Source: Chenopodium formosanum
Lineage: Eukaryota > Streptophyta > Magnoliopsida > Caryophyllales > Amaranthaceae
DNA length: 64,000 bases
Reading direction: 5' to 3'
NCBI GenBank assembly: GCA_024500155.1
Contig: CM044869.1
Span: forward strand, 29,200,501 to 29,264,500
Shown here one piece after another: positions 22,758-33,100 of this stretch (positions within the stretch are counted from its first letter, which is position 1; every line of letters starts with the position of its first letter). The translations under genes and the position numbers were made by a program. The notes beneath the pieces were generated by a model, which saw only the letters and a program-made list of their open reading frames with translations, was not told the origin of the DNA and did not search any database.

Positions 22758-22804
22758 TTCTGCGGCAGAATGCCATCTTTGCTTTTCCGGCCTGTGCGCC
22801 GAGT
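22758..22804 (+). promoter_or_regulatory. Conserved 3' UTR block after the antisense gene, element B
   Basis: TGCGGCAGAATGCC then TTGCTTTTCCGGCCTGTG and GCCGAGTA, matching the blocks in A and C. Possible stem-loops are GGCA...TGCC and CGGC...GCCG. Confidence 0.5.
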
Positions 22805-23050
22805 AAATGTGTAACTTCTTTTTTGTTTTTATTTTGTATCCATGTACTCCGGATGTGTATCCGGTTAACAATCATTTCTGGCCTTTGAGCCATTTTTTAT
22901 GAAGCACACCGACCTAGTCGGTTTTCTTATACTTGCATAATTTTCAGTTTTGTTTTTCAATTTTTCATATATGCTCAACATATACTTATGAATTTACCTA
23001 ACTTATAAAAAGCATGCGGTAAACACTTTTCCGGCTATCCTTGCCCCTGG

Positions 23051-23123
23051 ACGGCTGTGCGGCTGGTTCATACCAAGGCAACCAATCTCTATTGAGATTG
23101 CCCAAAACCAAGCACACAGCCGG
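23051..23123. repeat. Inverted repeat between convergent genes, element B
   Basis: Outer arms around CGGCTGTGCGGCTGGTT and AACCAAGCACACAGCCG pair with a few mismatches. The inner stem CAATCTC/GAGATTG is perfect. It is shorter than in A and C and has a different inner stem at the same place. Confidence 0.65.
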
Positions 23124-23768
23124 CCAAATAACAGGCACGCAGCCTCTTCCCCAGTCGGTGTCAAACCGTTTGGGTACACTTTGTAGCTGTTTATGTAAAA
23201 TAGGGATTTGCCCCTGAAAAACACAACTTGGAAAAAATTTCTCTAAGTAAAAAACGTCCAATGATTCTCCGGCTGATAACTGTAGCCGGAAAATTCTGAT
23301 TAAAGATTACTTGGGAGAAATGATAGGCACAGGTGACTATGAGTTGGCTGCTCAAGCCACTCAATTGTTGCCGCCTGCATGGGCTTTATAGAACAGGCAT
23401 GGGGGCTGTTCTCTGCGACGATTGCACCCGGAGGGGTGTCGCCGGATGCCTATAGCCGCATTGGGATAGACGAATTTGAGAAAATAGACAACCATCTGGC
23501 CCTGGGCCTCAGGTCTAGTCTTTAGACCAGTTGGTAGCTGCTAAACGGTTTTGTGCTTAGCGTTAAGATCCGGCTGTTAGCCTCTTGTCACTATGGACTT
23601 TTTGCTTTCATACACTAAGTTTTAAACTTAGTTTTTATCTGGCCATTGGCCTCAGGTTATTTACTCATTACTAACATTAGTATGGGTAAACCCAGACGGA
23701 AAATTAAAAAACAATAAATGAAACAAAAGCATTTCTCATTAATACTTGTTACAAAAAATTTACAATAC

Positions 23769-26504
23769 TCAGAAGTAGTACTTTTTCAGGTTGTCTACAT
23801 TCCAAGTTCTAGGCAGGCGTCTACCGTCTGGAGTTTCCAGGCGGTATGTGCCATCCCTAACTTCTTCGTAAATCCGGTAGGGGCCTTTCCAGTTGGGAGT
23901 TAGCTTTCCGAATTCATTGGCCCTACCGGTTGCCTCCATTTTTCGTAACACAAAATCGTCCACTTTCAAAGGGCGTTTGTGCACTCTTTTGTTGTAGGCT
24001 CTCGTCATTCTCAGACGGTATATCTCATGCCGTAGGGCAGCATTGCCCCTACGTTCCGGGAGGGAGTCCAATGCCAGCCGCATGGCCTCCCAATTTGCCT
24101 CTTCATCATAGAGCATTACTCTGAGCGTAGGCTCATAGTGCTCAATGGGTAAAACGGCTTCAGCCCCGTATACCATGAGAAACGGGGTTTCTCCGGTTGA
24201 CCCTTTAGCAGTTGTCCGGATGGCCCATAACACATGAATTAACTCCTCAGCCCATAGGCCACCGGCTCTTTCTATTTTCTTTTTGATTCCGTCTGAGATG
24301 AGTTTGTTGAATGCCTCAACCTGACCGTTTGCTTGAGGACGACCGACTGAGGCAAAGTAGCTTGAGACGCCCTGATCTCCTAACCAAGTCTTAAGCTGAG
24401 GCGTCTCAAACTGGGGGCCATTATCAAACACCATAGACATAGGTACCCCAAACCGGGTGATGATATTCTTCCATATGAAGGAAATGACATCCTTTATCTT
24501 GATGTTTTTAACTGCCTCCGCCTCCACCCATTTGGTGAAGTAATCCACAGCCACCAAAATATAGCGTTTTCCGCCTGGAGCAGGCGTATACGGACCCAAT
24601 ATGTCCATCCCCCATTTAGCAAACGGGACTGGGCTGTGGATTGCCGTCAGATCAGTAGCCGGGCGATGTATTAGCTTGCCAAACCTTTGGCATTTATCAC
24701 ATTTCTTCACAAATTCCTTGGCATCTGCTTCTAGGGTAGGCCAAAAATAGTGCCGCCTGGCTCTGACGGCTAGGGATTTGCCGCCTACATGGGAGGCGCA
24801 GAATCCCGCATGCAGCTCTTCGAGTACTTCTCTTCCCTTTTCTGGGGTAACGCATTTCAACAAGGGCTTGAGAAAACCAGCCTTGAAGAGTTCTCCGTTT
24901 CTCAACTCGAAGTTTGCTGCCCTCTTTTTCATGACGGCTACTTCCTGAGGTGTATCAGGGAGCGTGCCGTCTGCAAGATACGCCCGGATGCCGTCCATCC
25001 AAGCGGAACTTCGATCCAGAATTCCAATGGGCTCTTCATAAATACTTCGTTTTTCAAGAACTTCCCAAAAGACTGACCGAGGCGTATCATGGCAGGCGGA
25101 TGAGGCCAATTTTGACAATGCATCCGCCGGGTGGTTATCTGACCGGGGCACTTGATTCAACTTGAACTCCTCAAGTGTCCCAGCCTCATTTTTGACAGCC
25201 TGAAGATATTTGATCATTGCCGGATGGGTCGCTTCATAAGTGCCCTCATACTGGCTAACAACCAACTGAGAATCAGAGTAGGCGTCAATCTTTGTTGCCC
25301 CTGCTGCCTTACACATGCGGATACCGGCTAGCAGGGCTTCATACTCCGCCTCGTTATTCGAGGCCTGAAACTTGAACCGCAGTGCATACTCATATCTATC
25401 CCCTTCCGGAGATTCACAAACTATCCCTGCACCACAGCCATTCTTCGTAGAGCTCCCGTCTACATACACCTTCCAAACCTGATCAGTATTATCCGGCGGA
25501 GCCGGACGAGTCATTTCAACAATGAAGTCGGCAAACGCCTGACCTTTCACTGCTTTCCTTGGTTCGAAAGACATTTCCAGACTTTGCATTTCAATAGCCC
25601 ATTTAAGCATTCTACCGGATGACTCCAGGGTGGACATTGGCCGCTTGAGGGGCTGGTCGGTGTAGATTACTACCGGATGGGCCAAGAAGTATGGCTTCAA
25701 CTTTTTGAAGGCCATGTATAGAGCAAGGCCGAATTTTTCCACCATGGGGTACCGGAGTTCAGCATTCTTTAGCACATGACTAATGAAATATACCGGGAGC
25801 TGCGTACCGTCTCGTTCAGCAAGGAGAACGGCACTGAGAGCATGGTCTGAGACGGCTAGGTACATGTATAACTTCTCTCTTGGCAAAGGACTAACAAGTC
25901 TTGGCAAAGAGTGCAAGTGTTCTTTCAATTTCTGAAATGCCGCCTCAGCATCATCCCCCCATTCAAATCTAGTCTTCTTCCTGATTGCTTGGAAGAAATA
26001 AAGGCATTTGTCACCTGACCGGCTGAGGAACCTCCCCAAGGCGGCCAGGCAACCGGTAAGTCTCTGAACCTCTTTGACAGTGCGGGGTGACTTCATGTCA
26101 ATCACCGCCTGTATCTTCTCAGGGTTAGCCTCTATCCTCCTTTGATCAATCAGGAATCCGAGAAACTTCCCAGACTCAACACCAAAGACGCATTTCTTAG
26201 GATTCAACATAACCTTATGCCGCCTGAGTGTGGTGAAGGTTTCTCGGAGATCAGCAAGATGGTCCGTCTGCTGCTTGGATTTGACTATCATGTCATCAAT
26301 ATACGCCTCTACATTCCTCCCAATTTGATTAATGAAGACTGTATTAATCATCCGTTGGAATGTAGCCGGTGCATTTTTCAAGCCAAACGGCATCACAGTG
26401 TAACAGAATAACCCCTGATCAGTGACGAAGGCTGTCTTTTCTTGATCTTTTTTCCACAGGGGTATCTGATGGAAGCCGGAATAGGCATCCATGAAACTCA
26501 TCAA
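23769..26504 (-). CDS. Pol of element B: C-terminal RT, RNase H, archaeal-type RNase H, integrase (911 codons)
   Basis: Long open frame from within RT to the end of pol. Residue marks in this frame: RT core MDAYSG at 5-10, MPFGLKNAPATFQ at 38-50 and YIDD at 68-71. First RNase H about 210-330, with the usual first catalytic Asp position occupied by LAVS. Second RNase H about 345-470 with D349, E387, D411 and D461. Integrase with H565, H572, C602, C605, then D634, D694 and E730. It ends NLKKYYF and has no chromodomain. The frame is separated from the first part of RT by a 7-bp deletion near 26537, so the listed start is only where the open frame begins, not a natural start codon. Confidence 0.9.
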   Translation of the reverse strand: MMSFMDAYSGFHQIPLWKKDQEKTAFVTDQGLFCYTVMPFGLKNAPATFQRMINTVFINQIGRNVEAYIDDMIVKSKQQTDHLADLRETFTTLRRHKVMLNPKKCVFGVESGKFLGFLIDQRRIEANPEKIQAVIDMKSPRTVKEVQRLTGCLAALGRFLSRSGDKCLYFFQAIRKKTRFEWGDDAEAAFQKLKEHLHSLPRLVSPLPREKLYMYLAVSDHALSAVLLAERDGTQLPVYFISHVLKNAELRYPMVEKFGLALYMAFKKLKPYFLAHPVVIYTDQPLKRPMSTLESSGRMLKWAIEMQSLEMSFEPRKAVKGQAFADFIVEMTRPAPPDNTDQVWKVYVDGSSTKNGCGAGIVCESPEGDRYEYALRFKFQASNNEAEYEALLAGIRMCKAAGATKIDAYSDSQLVVSQYEGTYEATHPAMIKYLQAVKNEAGTLEEFKLNQVPRSDNHPADALSKLASSACHDTPRSVFWEVLEKRSIYEEPIGILDRSSAWMDGIRAYLADGTLPDTPQEVAVMKKRAANFELRNGELFKAGFLKPLLKCVTPEKGREVLEELHAGFCASHVGGKSLAVRARRHYFWPTLEADAKEFVKKCDKCQRFGKLIHRPATDLTAIHSPVPFAKWGMDILGPYTPAPGGKRYILVAVDYFTKWVEAEAVKNIKIKDVISFIWKNIITRFGVPMSMVFDNGPQFETPQLKTWLGDQGVSSYFASVGRPQANGQVEAFNKLISDGIKKKIERAGGLWAEELIHVLWAIRTTAKGSTGETPFLMVYGAEAVLPIEHYEPTLRVMLYDEEANWEAMRLALDSLPERRGNAALRHEIYRLRMTRAYNKRVHKRPLKVDDFVLRKMEATGRANEFGKLTPNWKGPYRIYEEVRDGTYRLETPDGRRLPRTWNVDNLKKYYF

Positions 26505-27007
26505 GGCATGACCGGCTGTTGAATCAACCAGACTGTTGGCAGTGGGTAACTATCCTTTGGACATGCCTTGTTGAGATCTGTGTAATCCACACACATCCGC
26601 CAGGTTCCATTCGGCTTCTTTACAAGAACAACGTTTGCCACCCAGTCGGGGAAATTACAAGGCCGAATGAACCTGGCATCTAACAGCTTTTTTACTTCGG
26701 CAGCTGCCGCCTGACTTCTTTCTTCACCGTGGTTCCTCTTCTTTTGCCGGATGGGCTTCACTTTTGGATCCACGACGAGTTTGTGGACAGCGAGATCCTG
26801 GCTAATGCCTGGCATCTCTTCCACTTCAAAGGCAAACACATCTTTGAATTCTTTCAACAGAAGGTGCAAGTCTGCACCCAGAACAGCATTAGCAGCCGTC
26901 CCAACCTTAACAGTTCGTTCTGGACGGCTGTCATCCAAAACAAGATCAATACTTTCACCAGCCGGTTGGGGACGGAGCTCCTCTAACCGTTCACCGGTCA
27001 GTGATTG
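26501..27007 (-). pseudogene. N-terminal pol/RT part of element B, frameshifted
   Basis: Continues in frame from the UAG at 27008-27010. It contains the RT entry region (KPIRQKKRNHG, KKLLDARFIRPCNFPDWVAN, GTWRMCVDYTDLNKACPKD). After SYPLP a 7-bp deletion near 26537 (element A has TCGATCT there) changes frame and gives a stop at 26501. Without it, this part and 23769-26504 would be one frame. Confidence 0.88.
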
Positions 27008-27010
27008 CTA
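27000..27010 (-). promoter_or_regulatory. Readthrough-type stop codon context between protease and RT, element B
   Basis: Minus strand TAG (27010-27008) CAA TCA CTG. Upstream gag-protease (27008-28969) and downstream RT (26501-27007) share one frame, so ribosomes reading through UAG would make Gag-Pol without any frameshift. The context fits UAG-CAR-YYA and is identical in element A. Confidence 0.8.
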
Positions 27011-29650
27011 TTTCTTTTCCTTCTTCACCACCACCAACTCTGCAGCTTTTCTCTTTTTACCGGCTGCTGGTGGAGGTGAGGAAGCATCCTTGACATAGTC
27101 AAGATCTATTGGTTCCTTCCCTTGGCCGTCTGCGGCCACGGTATCCTTGACGGCTGAGAGATAGCATTCCCTAGCCGTCTTCTGATCCCCGTTCAGAGAA
27201 CCAACAGAACCGTCATCCTTCTCATACTTGATGAGCATGAGAGACGGGATGATTACAGCCTTAGCCTCGTTGAGGGTTGGCCTCCCAAGAATGATGTTAT
27301 AGGCTGTCAACTCCTCAACGACCAAGAACCTGACGACCAGGTGTCGTCCTTGGCCTTTCTCTCCCAGCCGGATGGGTAAGTCAATTCTGCCGGCTGGATA
27401 GACCATCCCACCCCCAAAACCAACCAGAGGGTGGGTGACCGGATGCATACTGCTGGAGTTGTATTTCAGCTTCTGTAAGCACCGGAGACTGATGATGTCT
27501 GACGAGCTGCCGGTGTCAATAAGGATACGCCCAACCAGCTGGTTGGCAACTTTGCATTCAATGACAACCGGATCATCATGCGGACGGCGAACGCTGCCCC
27601 TGTCCTTCTCAGTAATGAGGACATCCGGAAAGGTGGAGCTGGCAGACGCCTGCTCCTCATCATCCTTGTCCATCTTTCGAAGATGGCTTTTAGTGCCCCG
27701 GATGGTAGGGCCACCACAAGAGAACCCGCCTGCAATGGTGTAGACCGGATCCTTGTCTGTTTCCGAACTACTTGCCGGCTGGGAGGCAGCCTTAGAGGAC
27801 TGACCCTTGCTCTTTTTCTTCGCCCCGGCTGGGGACTTAGAAATATAGGACTTCAGAAGCCCTTTGTCAGCCAGACGATCCAACGTCCGCTGTAAACTGA
27901 AGCAGTCGTTGGTGTCATGGCCAACTTCCTCATGGAATTGACAGTATTTGCTCTTGTTCCGGGATTGAACGGAACTCTTCATTGGATTCGGCTTCTCAAT
28001 AGACAGCCGGTCCTTTACCTCCATGAGGATGGAGTTACAATCCTTGTTAAACTTGTACCGGGGAACGTACGGTTTAAACTCTTTTTTCTTTTTCTGGGAC
28101 GGCTGCTCAGAGTCGCTGACCGCCCAGACTTCTTTTCTTTTCTTGCTCTCTTCTTTTTTCTTCGCCGGCTGAGCAGACCGGCTCTCTTTTTGTTTGTCAG
28201 ACTTCTTGGAGTCCGACTGGTTACCAGGCGTGCAGAGGTCGGTTGCTTGTATATAGCTTTCCGCCTCCCTTAGGGCCGCCTGTAAAGTAAAGGCCCATTT
28301 TCTGACAAGGTCGAACTTAAAAGCCGACCCGCCTCTCAGACCTTTGAAAAAGTCTGTAAATGCTACCTCATCAGACAGCCCCTGGATTTGAATTCTAACC
28401 AGGTTGAACCGCCTGACATATGAGCGTAGCCCTTCCCTCTCCCCCTGCTTAATAGTGCTCAAGTCTAAACTTGTCTTCTTAGCAGGGATGTTCATTGAGA
28501 AGTTGGTGGCAAACAAGAAGGCAAGCTTCTTGAAGCAGTCAATAGATCCGGCTGGAAGGTTGCCAAACCATTGTTGGGCAATGCCCTTCAATGTAGCCGG
28601 AAAACAACGGCACCAAGTAGCATCATCCCAACCTTGTAAACACATCAGGTTGGTATATGCCATCAGGTGATCTTCAGGGTTGGTGGTGCCATCATAAGCA
28701 CCAACCAAGATGTTCTTAACCTTGGCCGGCTGAGCCGCCTCGGTTATATTGGCTGCAAAAGCAGACGGCTGTTCGCCTAGCCTCATCAGCCGGAGTTGCC
28801 AATCCAGTGGCTGAGCACTGGGATATGCCGCCTGACCTCCGAATGGGGGTGGCTGCATGAATTGGAGGCCATATTGCCCATACTGCGCCTGGGGTGCGTA
28901 TGGCATAGACCCTATCATTAGCTGAGGTTCGGTGTTGACGGATTTACCGCCTGTCCGACTCTCATGCAAGGAGAGAGAGTTCCTTGCAGATGCTTGCTTG
29001 AAGCTGTCTGGAAAGCTTGAAGTAGAAGCTGACTCAGACTGCTCCTACCTCCTACGGTTGATGACCTCCCGGGCATCAAAAGTTGAGGCCTTCTTGCCAT
29101 CCGGCTGAGGTCGCCGGGGCATCAAGATCTTGGTCCAGTCAAGTTTTGCGGCTGCCTTCTCCTTTGGATGAGGAGTTGGCTGCCTGTCCTTGACTGGCTT
29201 CTTCTTCTTCCCACTAGTGGGAGTCTTCTTAGACGGCTGACTCTTGGAAGAGCCCGCCTTGTTGTTGATCATATCCTTGATCTCACCCTTGAAGGAGTTC
29301 ATGAACTTCATGAGCTCATTCCGGGTGACTGGGGCTTCTCCTCTGGCCTTCCGGGTTTCCCCGTCTGACCTCCCAGGGGGCCGGCTACTAGGGCCCGCCT
29401 GATCCAGATTTCGTTTCAGCTGATCCCTGGAACGGATGGATTTAGAGATGAGAGAACCATCCTTAGAGATGTAAGTCTCAACATCATTGTCTTCTTCCTC
29501 ATCCTCCTCCTCAGTGAATACCTCTGGCTGAGGCTGAGGTGGAGGCCGAGGGATTTCGAATCCTACCGGTTGCAAGTCTTCCGGGTTACCCATCTGAGTA
29601 CCCGGATGTAGAGAGATAGAATTGAGATTTGGTACAGAATTTTGAACCAT
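27008..29650 (-). pseudogene. gag-protease of element B, one premature stop
   Basis: The ATG at 29650-29648 is the first after the primer binding site. A TAG at 29045-29047 splits the frame into 201 and 653 codons; element A has a sense codon (Asn, in KRNELSES) at the aligned place. In the 653-codon part, the capsid-like gag region is about residues 80-225 (PATLKGIAQQWFGNLPAG), a Lys/Glu-rich linker follows, the zinc-knuckle variant C343-X2-H-X4-H-X4-C356 comes next, and the aspartic protease active site DTGSS is at D485. The protein ends in a Lys-rich KKEKK just before the UAG. Apart from the one stop it looks functional. Confidence 0.9.
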
Positions 29651-29662
29651 CTTGAGGTACTC

Positions 29663-29680
29663 TCCCCACAGACGGCGCCA
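29663..29680 (-). other. Primer binding site of element B
   Basis: TGGCGCCGTCTGTGGGGA on the minus strand, two bases from the 5' LTR. It differs from element A at one position of 18. Confidence 0.72.
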
Positions 29681-29682
29681 AA

Positions 29683-30191
29683 TGTTTTGGGTGTTTTTGT
29701 CCCTTGGGAGAGTTACAGCTCGAAGATTGGTCCTGAAGGCTTCTGTACCTGCAAAAACAACGGAGACACCGGTTGGGGTGGTGCTCCGCCTCCAACGCTC
29801 AAGTTAGTAACTTGAAGGAGAGTAATAAATGCGGAATTTAAGGTGGGGATCTGCTTGGATTCCAAGCTCAGGTGCTCTCTGATGAGAGAGAAAGTAGGAT
29901 GTAATAAATGTTGGGTAATTTTCTGAATGTCCCCCATTTTGGGGGAATATCTCCCTATTTATAGGGTCCTTGGGAAAGGTGCCCTATCCTAGGTTATTTA
30001 ACCTAGGAATGATGGGCTGCGCCGCCAAAAGGCGAATTTCTCGGGAATTGGGCCTTGAAGGCCGCAATTCCTAAAAGGGTATCTGGAGTGGCCACGTGTC
30101 AACTGGGGGTTGGTCTAGGATGACATGACACCTTGCGACACGTGGCGTTTCCTCATTGGTCCACATGTCAAGGGTAAAAAATCCCCAAACA
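29683..30191 (-). repeat. 5' LTR of element B
   Basis: 509 bp; minus-strand TATA box at 29963-29956. Only about three differences from the 3' LTR. Confidence 0.95.
29956..29963 (-). promoter_or_regulatory. LTR TATA box, element B
   Basis: TATAAATA on the minus strand, in the 5' LTR; expected to start the gag-pol RNA. Confidence 0.7.
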
Positions 30192-30196
30192 ACTTT
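30192..30196. repeat. Target site duplication of element B, right copy
   Basis: ACTTT, matching 18909-18913. Confidence 0.9.
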
Positions 30197-33100
30197 TATT
30201 TGATTTAATTAGCTTCGTTTAATGCATTTGACTTTCATTTGATCCAAAAAGCTTTGTTTAAATGCGTTTGACTTTCTTTTGATTCAATTAGCTTTGTTGT
30301 ATGCATTTGACTTTCATTTGACTCAAATCGCTTTGTTTGAATGTGTTTGACATTCACTTGATTTAAAATTCTTGGTTTGAATGTGTTTGACTTTCATTTG
30401 ATTTAATTAGCTTCGTTGAATGCATTTGACTTTCATTTGATTCAAAAAGCTTTGTTTAAATGTGTTTGACTTTCATTTGCTTCAATAAGCTTCTTTGAAT
30501 GCATTTGACATTCATTTGATTCAAAATGCTTTGTTTGAATATGTTTGACTTTCAGTTGACTCAAAATCCTTAGTTTGATTGTGTTCTACTTTCATTTGCT
30601 TCAATTAGCATCTTTGAATGCATTTGACTTTCATTTGATTCACAAAGCTTTGTTTGAATGTGTTTGACTTTCATTTGATTCAATTAGATTTGTTGTATGC
30701 ATTTGACTTTCATTTGATTAAAAATGTTTTGTTTGAACGTGTTTGACTTTCATTTGATTCAATTAGCTTTATTGAATGCATTTGACTTTCATTTGAATCA
30801 AAAAGCTATATTTGAATGTGTTTAACTTTCATTTGATTCAATTAGCTTTGTTGAATGCATTTGACTTTCATTTGACTCAAAAAGCTTTGTTTGAATATGT
30901 TTGACTTTTATTTGATTCAATTAGCTTTATTGAATGCATTTGACTTTCATTTTATTCAAAAAGCTTTGTTTGAATGTTTTCGACTTTCATTTGATTCAAT
31001 TAGGTTTGTTGAATGCATTTGGCTTTTATTTAATTCAAAATGCATTGTTTGAATGTGTTTGACTTTCATTTGATTTAAAATTTTTGGTTTGAATGTGTTT
31101 GACTTTCATTTGATTTAATTAGCTTCGTTTAAGGCATTTGACTTTCATTTGATTCAAAAAGCTTTGTTTAAATGTGTTTGACTTTCTTTTGATTCAATTA
31201 GCTTTGTTGTATGCATTTGACTTTCATTTGATTCAAATCGCTTTGTTTGAATGTGTTTGACTTTGATTTGATATAATTAGCCTTGTTGAATGCATTTGAC
31301 TTTCATTTGACTCAAAAAGCTATGTTTGAATGTGTTTGACTTTAATTTGATTCTATTTGTTTTGTTGAATGCATTTGATTTTCATTTGATTCAAAAAGCT
31401 TTGTTTGAATGTTTTCGACTTTCATTTGCTTCAATTAGCTTCTTTGAATGCATTTGACATTCATTTGATTCAGAATGCTTTGTTTTAATGTGTTTGACTT
31501 TCAGTTGACTCAAAAAGCTTAGTTTCATTGTGTTCGACTTTCATTTGCTTCAATTAGCATCTTTGAATGCATTTGACTTTCATTTGATTCACAAAGCTTT
31601 GTTTGAATGTGTTTGACTTTCATTTGATTCAATTAGCTTTGTATTATGCATTTGACCTTCATTTGATTAAAAATGTTTTGTTTGAATGTGTTTGACTTGG
31701 ATTTGATATAATTAGCTTTGTTAAATGCATTTGACTTTCATTTGATTCAAAAAGCTATATTTCAATGTTTTTGACTTTTATTTGATTCATGTAGCTTTGT
31801 TGAATGCATTTGACTTTCATTTGACTCAAAAAGCTTTGCTTGAATATGTTTGACTTTCATTTGATTCAATTAGCTTTATTGAATGCATTTGACTTTCATT
31901 TTATTCAAAAAGCTTTGTTTGAATGTGTTTGACTTTAATTTGATTCAATTAGCTTTGTTGAATGCATTTGGCTTTCATTTGATTCAAAATGCATTGTTTG
32001 AATGTGATTAACTTTCATTTGATTCAAAATGCTTTGTTTGAATGTGTTTGACTTTCATTTGCTTTAATTAGCTTCGTTTAATGCATTTGACGTTCATTTG
32101 ATTAAAAAAGCGTTGTTTAAATGTGTTTGACATTCTTTTGATTCAATTAGCTTTGTTGAATGCATTTGACTTTTATTTGATTAAAAAAGCTTTGTTTGAA
32201 TGTGTTTGACTTTCATTTGATTTACTTAGATTTGTTGAATGTATTTAACTTTCATTTGACTCAAAAAGCTAAGTTTAAATGTGTTTGACTTTAATTTGAT
32301 TCAATTTGTTTTGTTGAATGGATTTGATTTTCATTTGATTCAAAAAGCTTTGTTTGAATGTTTTCGACTTTCATTTGCTTCAATTAGAATCTTTGAATGC
32401 ATTTGACATTCATTTGATTCAAAATGCTTTGTTTGAATGTGTTATACTTTCAGTTGACTTAAATTGCTTGGTTTGATTGTGTTCGACTTTCATTTGCTTC
32501 AATTTGCATCTTTGAATGCATTTGACTTTTATTTGATTGAAAAAGCTTTGTTTGAATGTGTTTGACTTTCATTTGATTTAATTAGCTTTGTTGAATGCAT
32601 TTGACTTTCATTTTATTCAAAAAGCTTTGTTTGAATGTGTTTCACCTTGATTTGATATAATTAGCTTTGTTAAATGCATTTGACTTTCATCTGATTCAAT
32701 TAGCATTGTTTAATGTATTTGACTTTCATTTGACTCAAAAAGCTATGTTTGAAAGTGTTTGACTTTAATTTGATTCACTTAGTTTTGTTGATTGCATTTG
32801 ACTTTCATTTGATTCAAAAAGCTTCGTTTGAATTATTCGACTTTTATTTGATTCAAAATCCTTGGTTTGAATGCGTTCGACTTTCATTTGATTCAAAAAG
32901 CTTTGTTTGAATGTGTTTGACTTTCATTAGATTCAATTAGCTTTGTTGAATGCATTTGACTTTTATTTGATTCAAAAAGCTTTGTTTAAATGTGTTTGAC
33001 TTTTATTTGATTCAATTAACTTTATTGAATGCCTTTGACTCTCATTTTATTCAAATAGCTTTGTTTGAATGTGTTTGACTTTCATTTGATTCAATTAGCT

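Larger units (their letters stand above)
22746..23768. other. Non-coding gap between the convergent genes, element B
   Basis: About 1 kb without a credible gene. It holds the conserved post-stop block (22758-22804), the inverted repeat (23051-23123) and a block CGATTGCACCCGGAGGGGTG near 23420 that is shared with element C. Confidence 0.65.
18914..30191 (-). mobile_element. Element B: complete Ty3/gypsy (Tat-clade-like) LTR retrotransposon
   Basis: 11,278 bp with 509-bp LTRs (TGTTTTGGG to CCCCAAACA) and a 5-bp duplication ACTTT. Same organisation as A. Its LTRs differ at about 3 of 509 positions by eye, so it is younger than A. Only two clear lesions are seen in gag-pol besides the conserved readthrough UAG: a TAG at 29045-29047 in gag and a 7-bp deletion near 26537 in RT. 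The antisense gene is open throughout. B is a different LTR family from A and C: the first ~40 bp of the LTR are shared, the rest is diverged. Confidence 0.94.
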
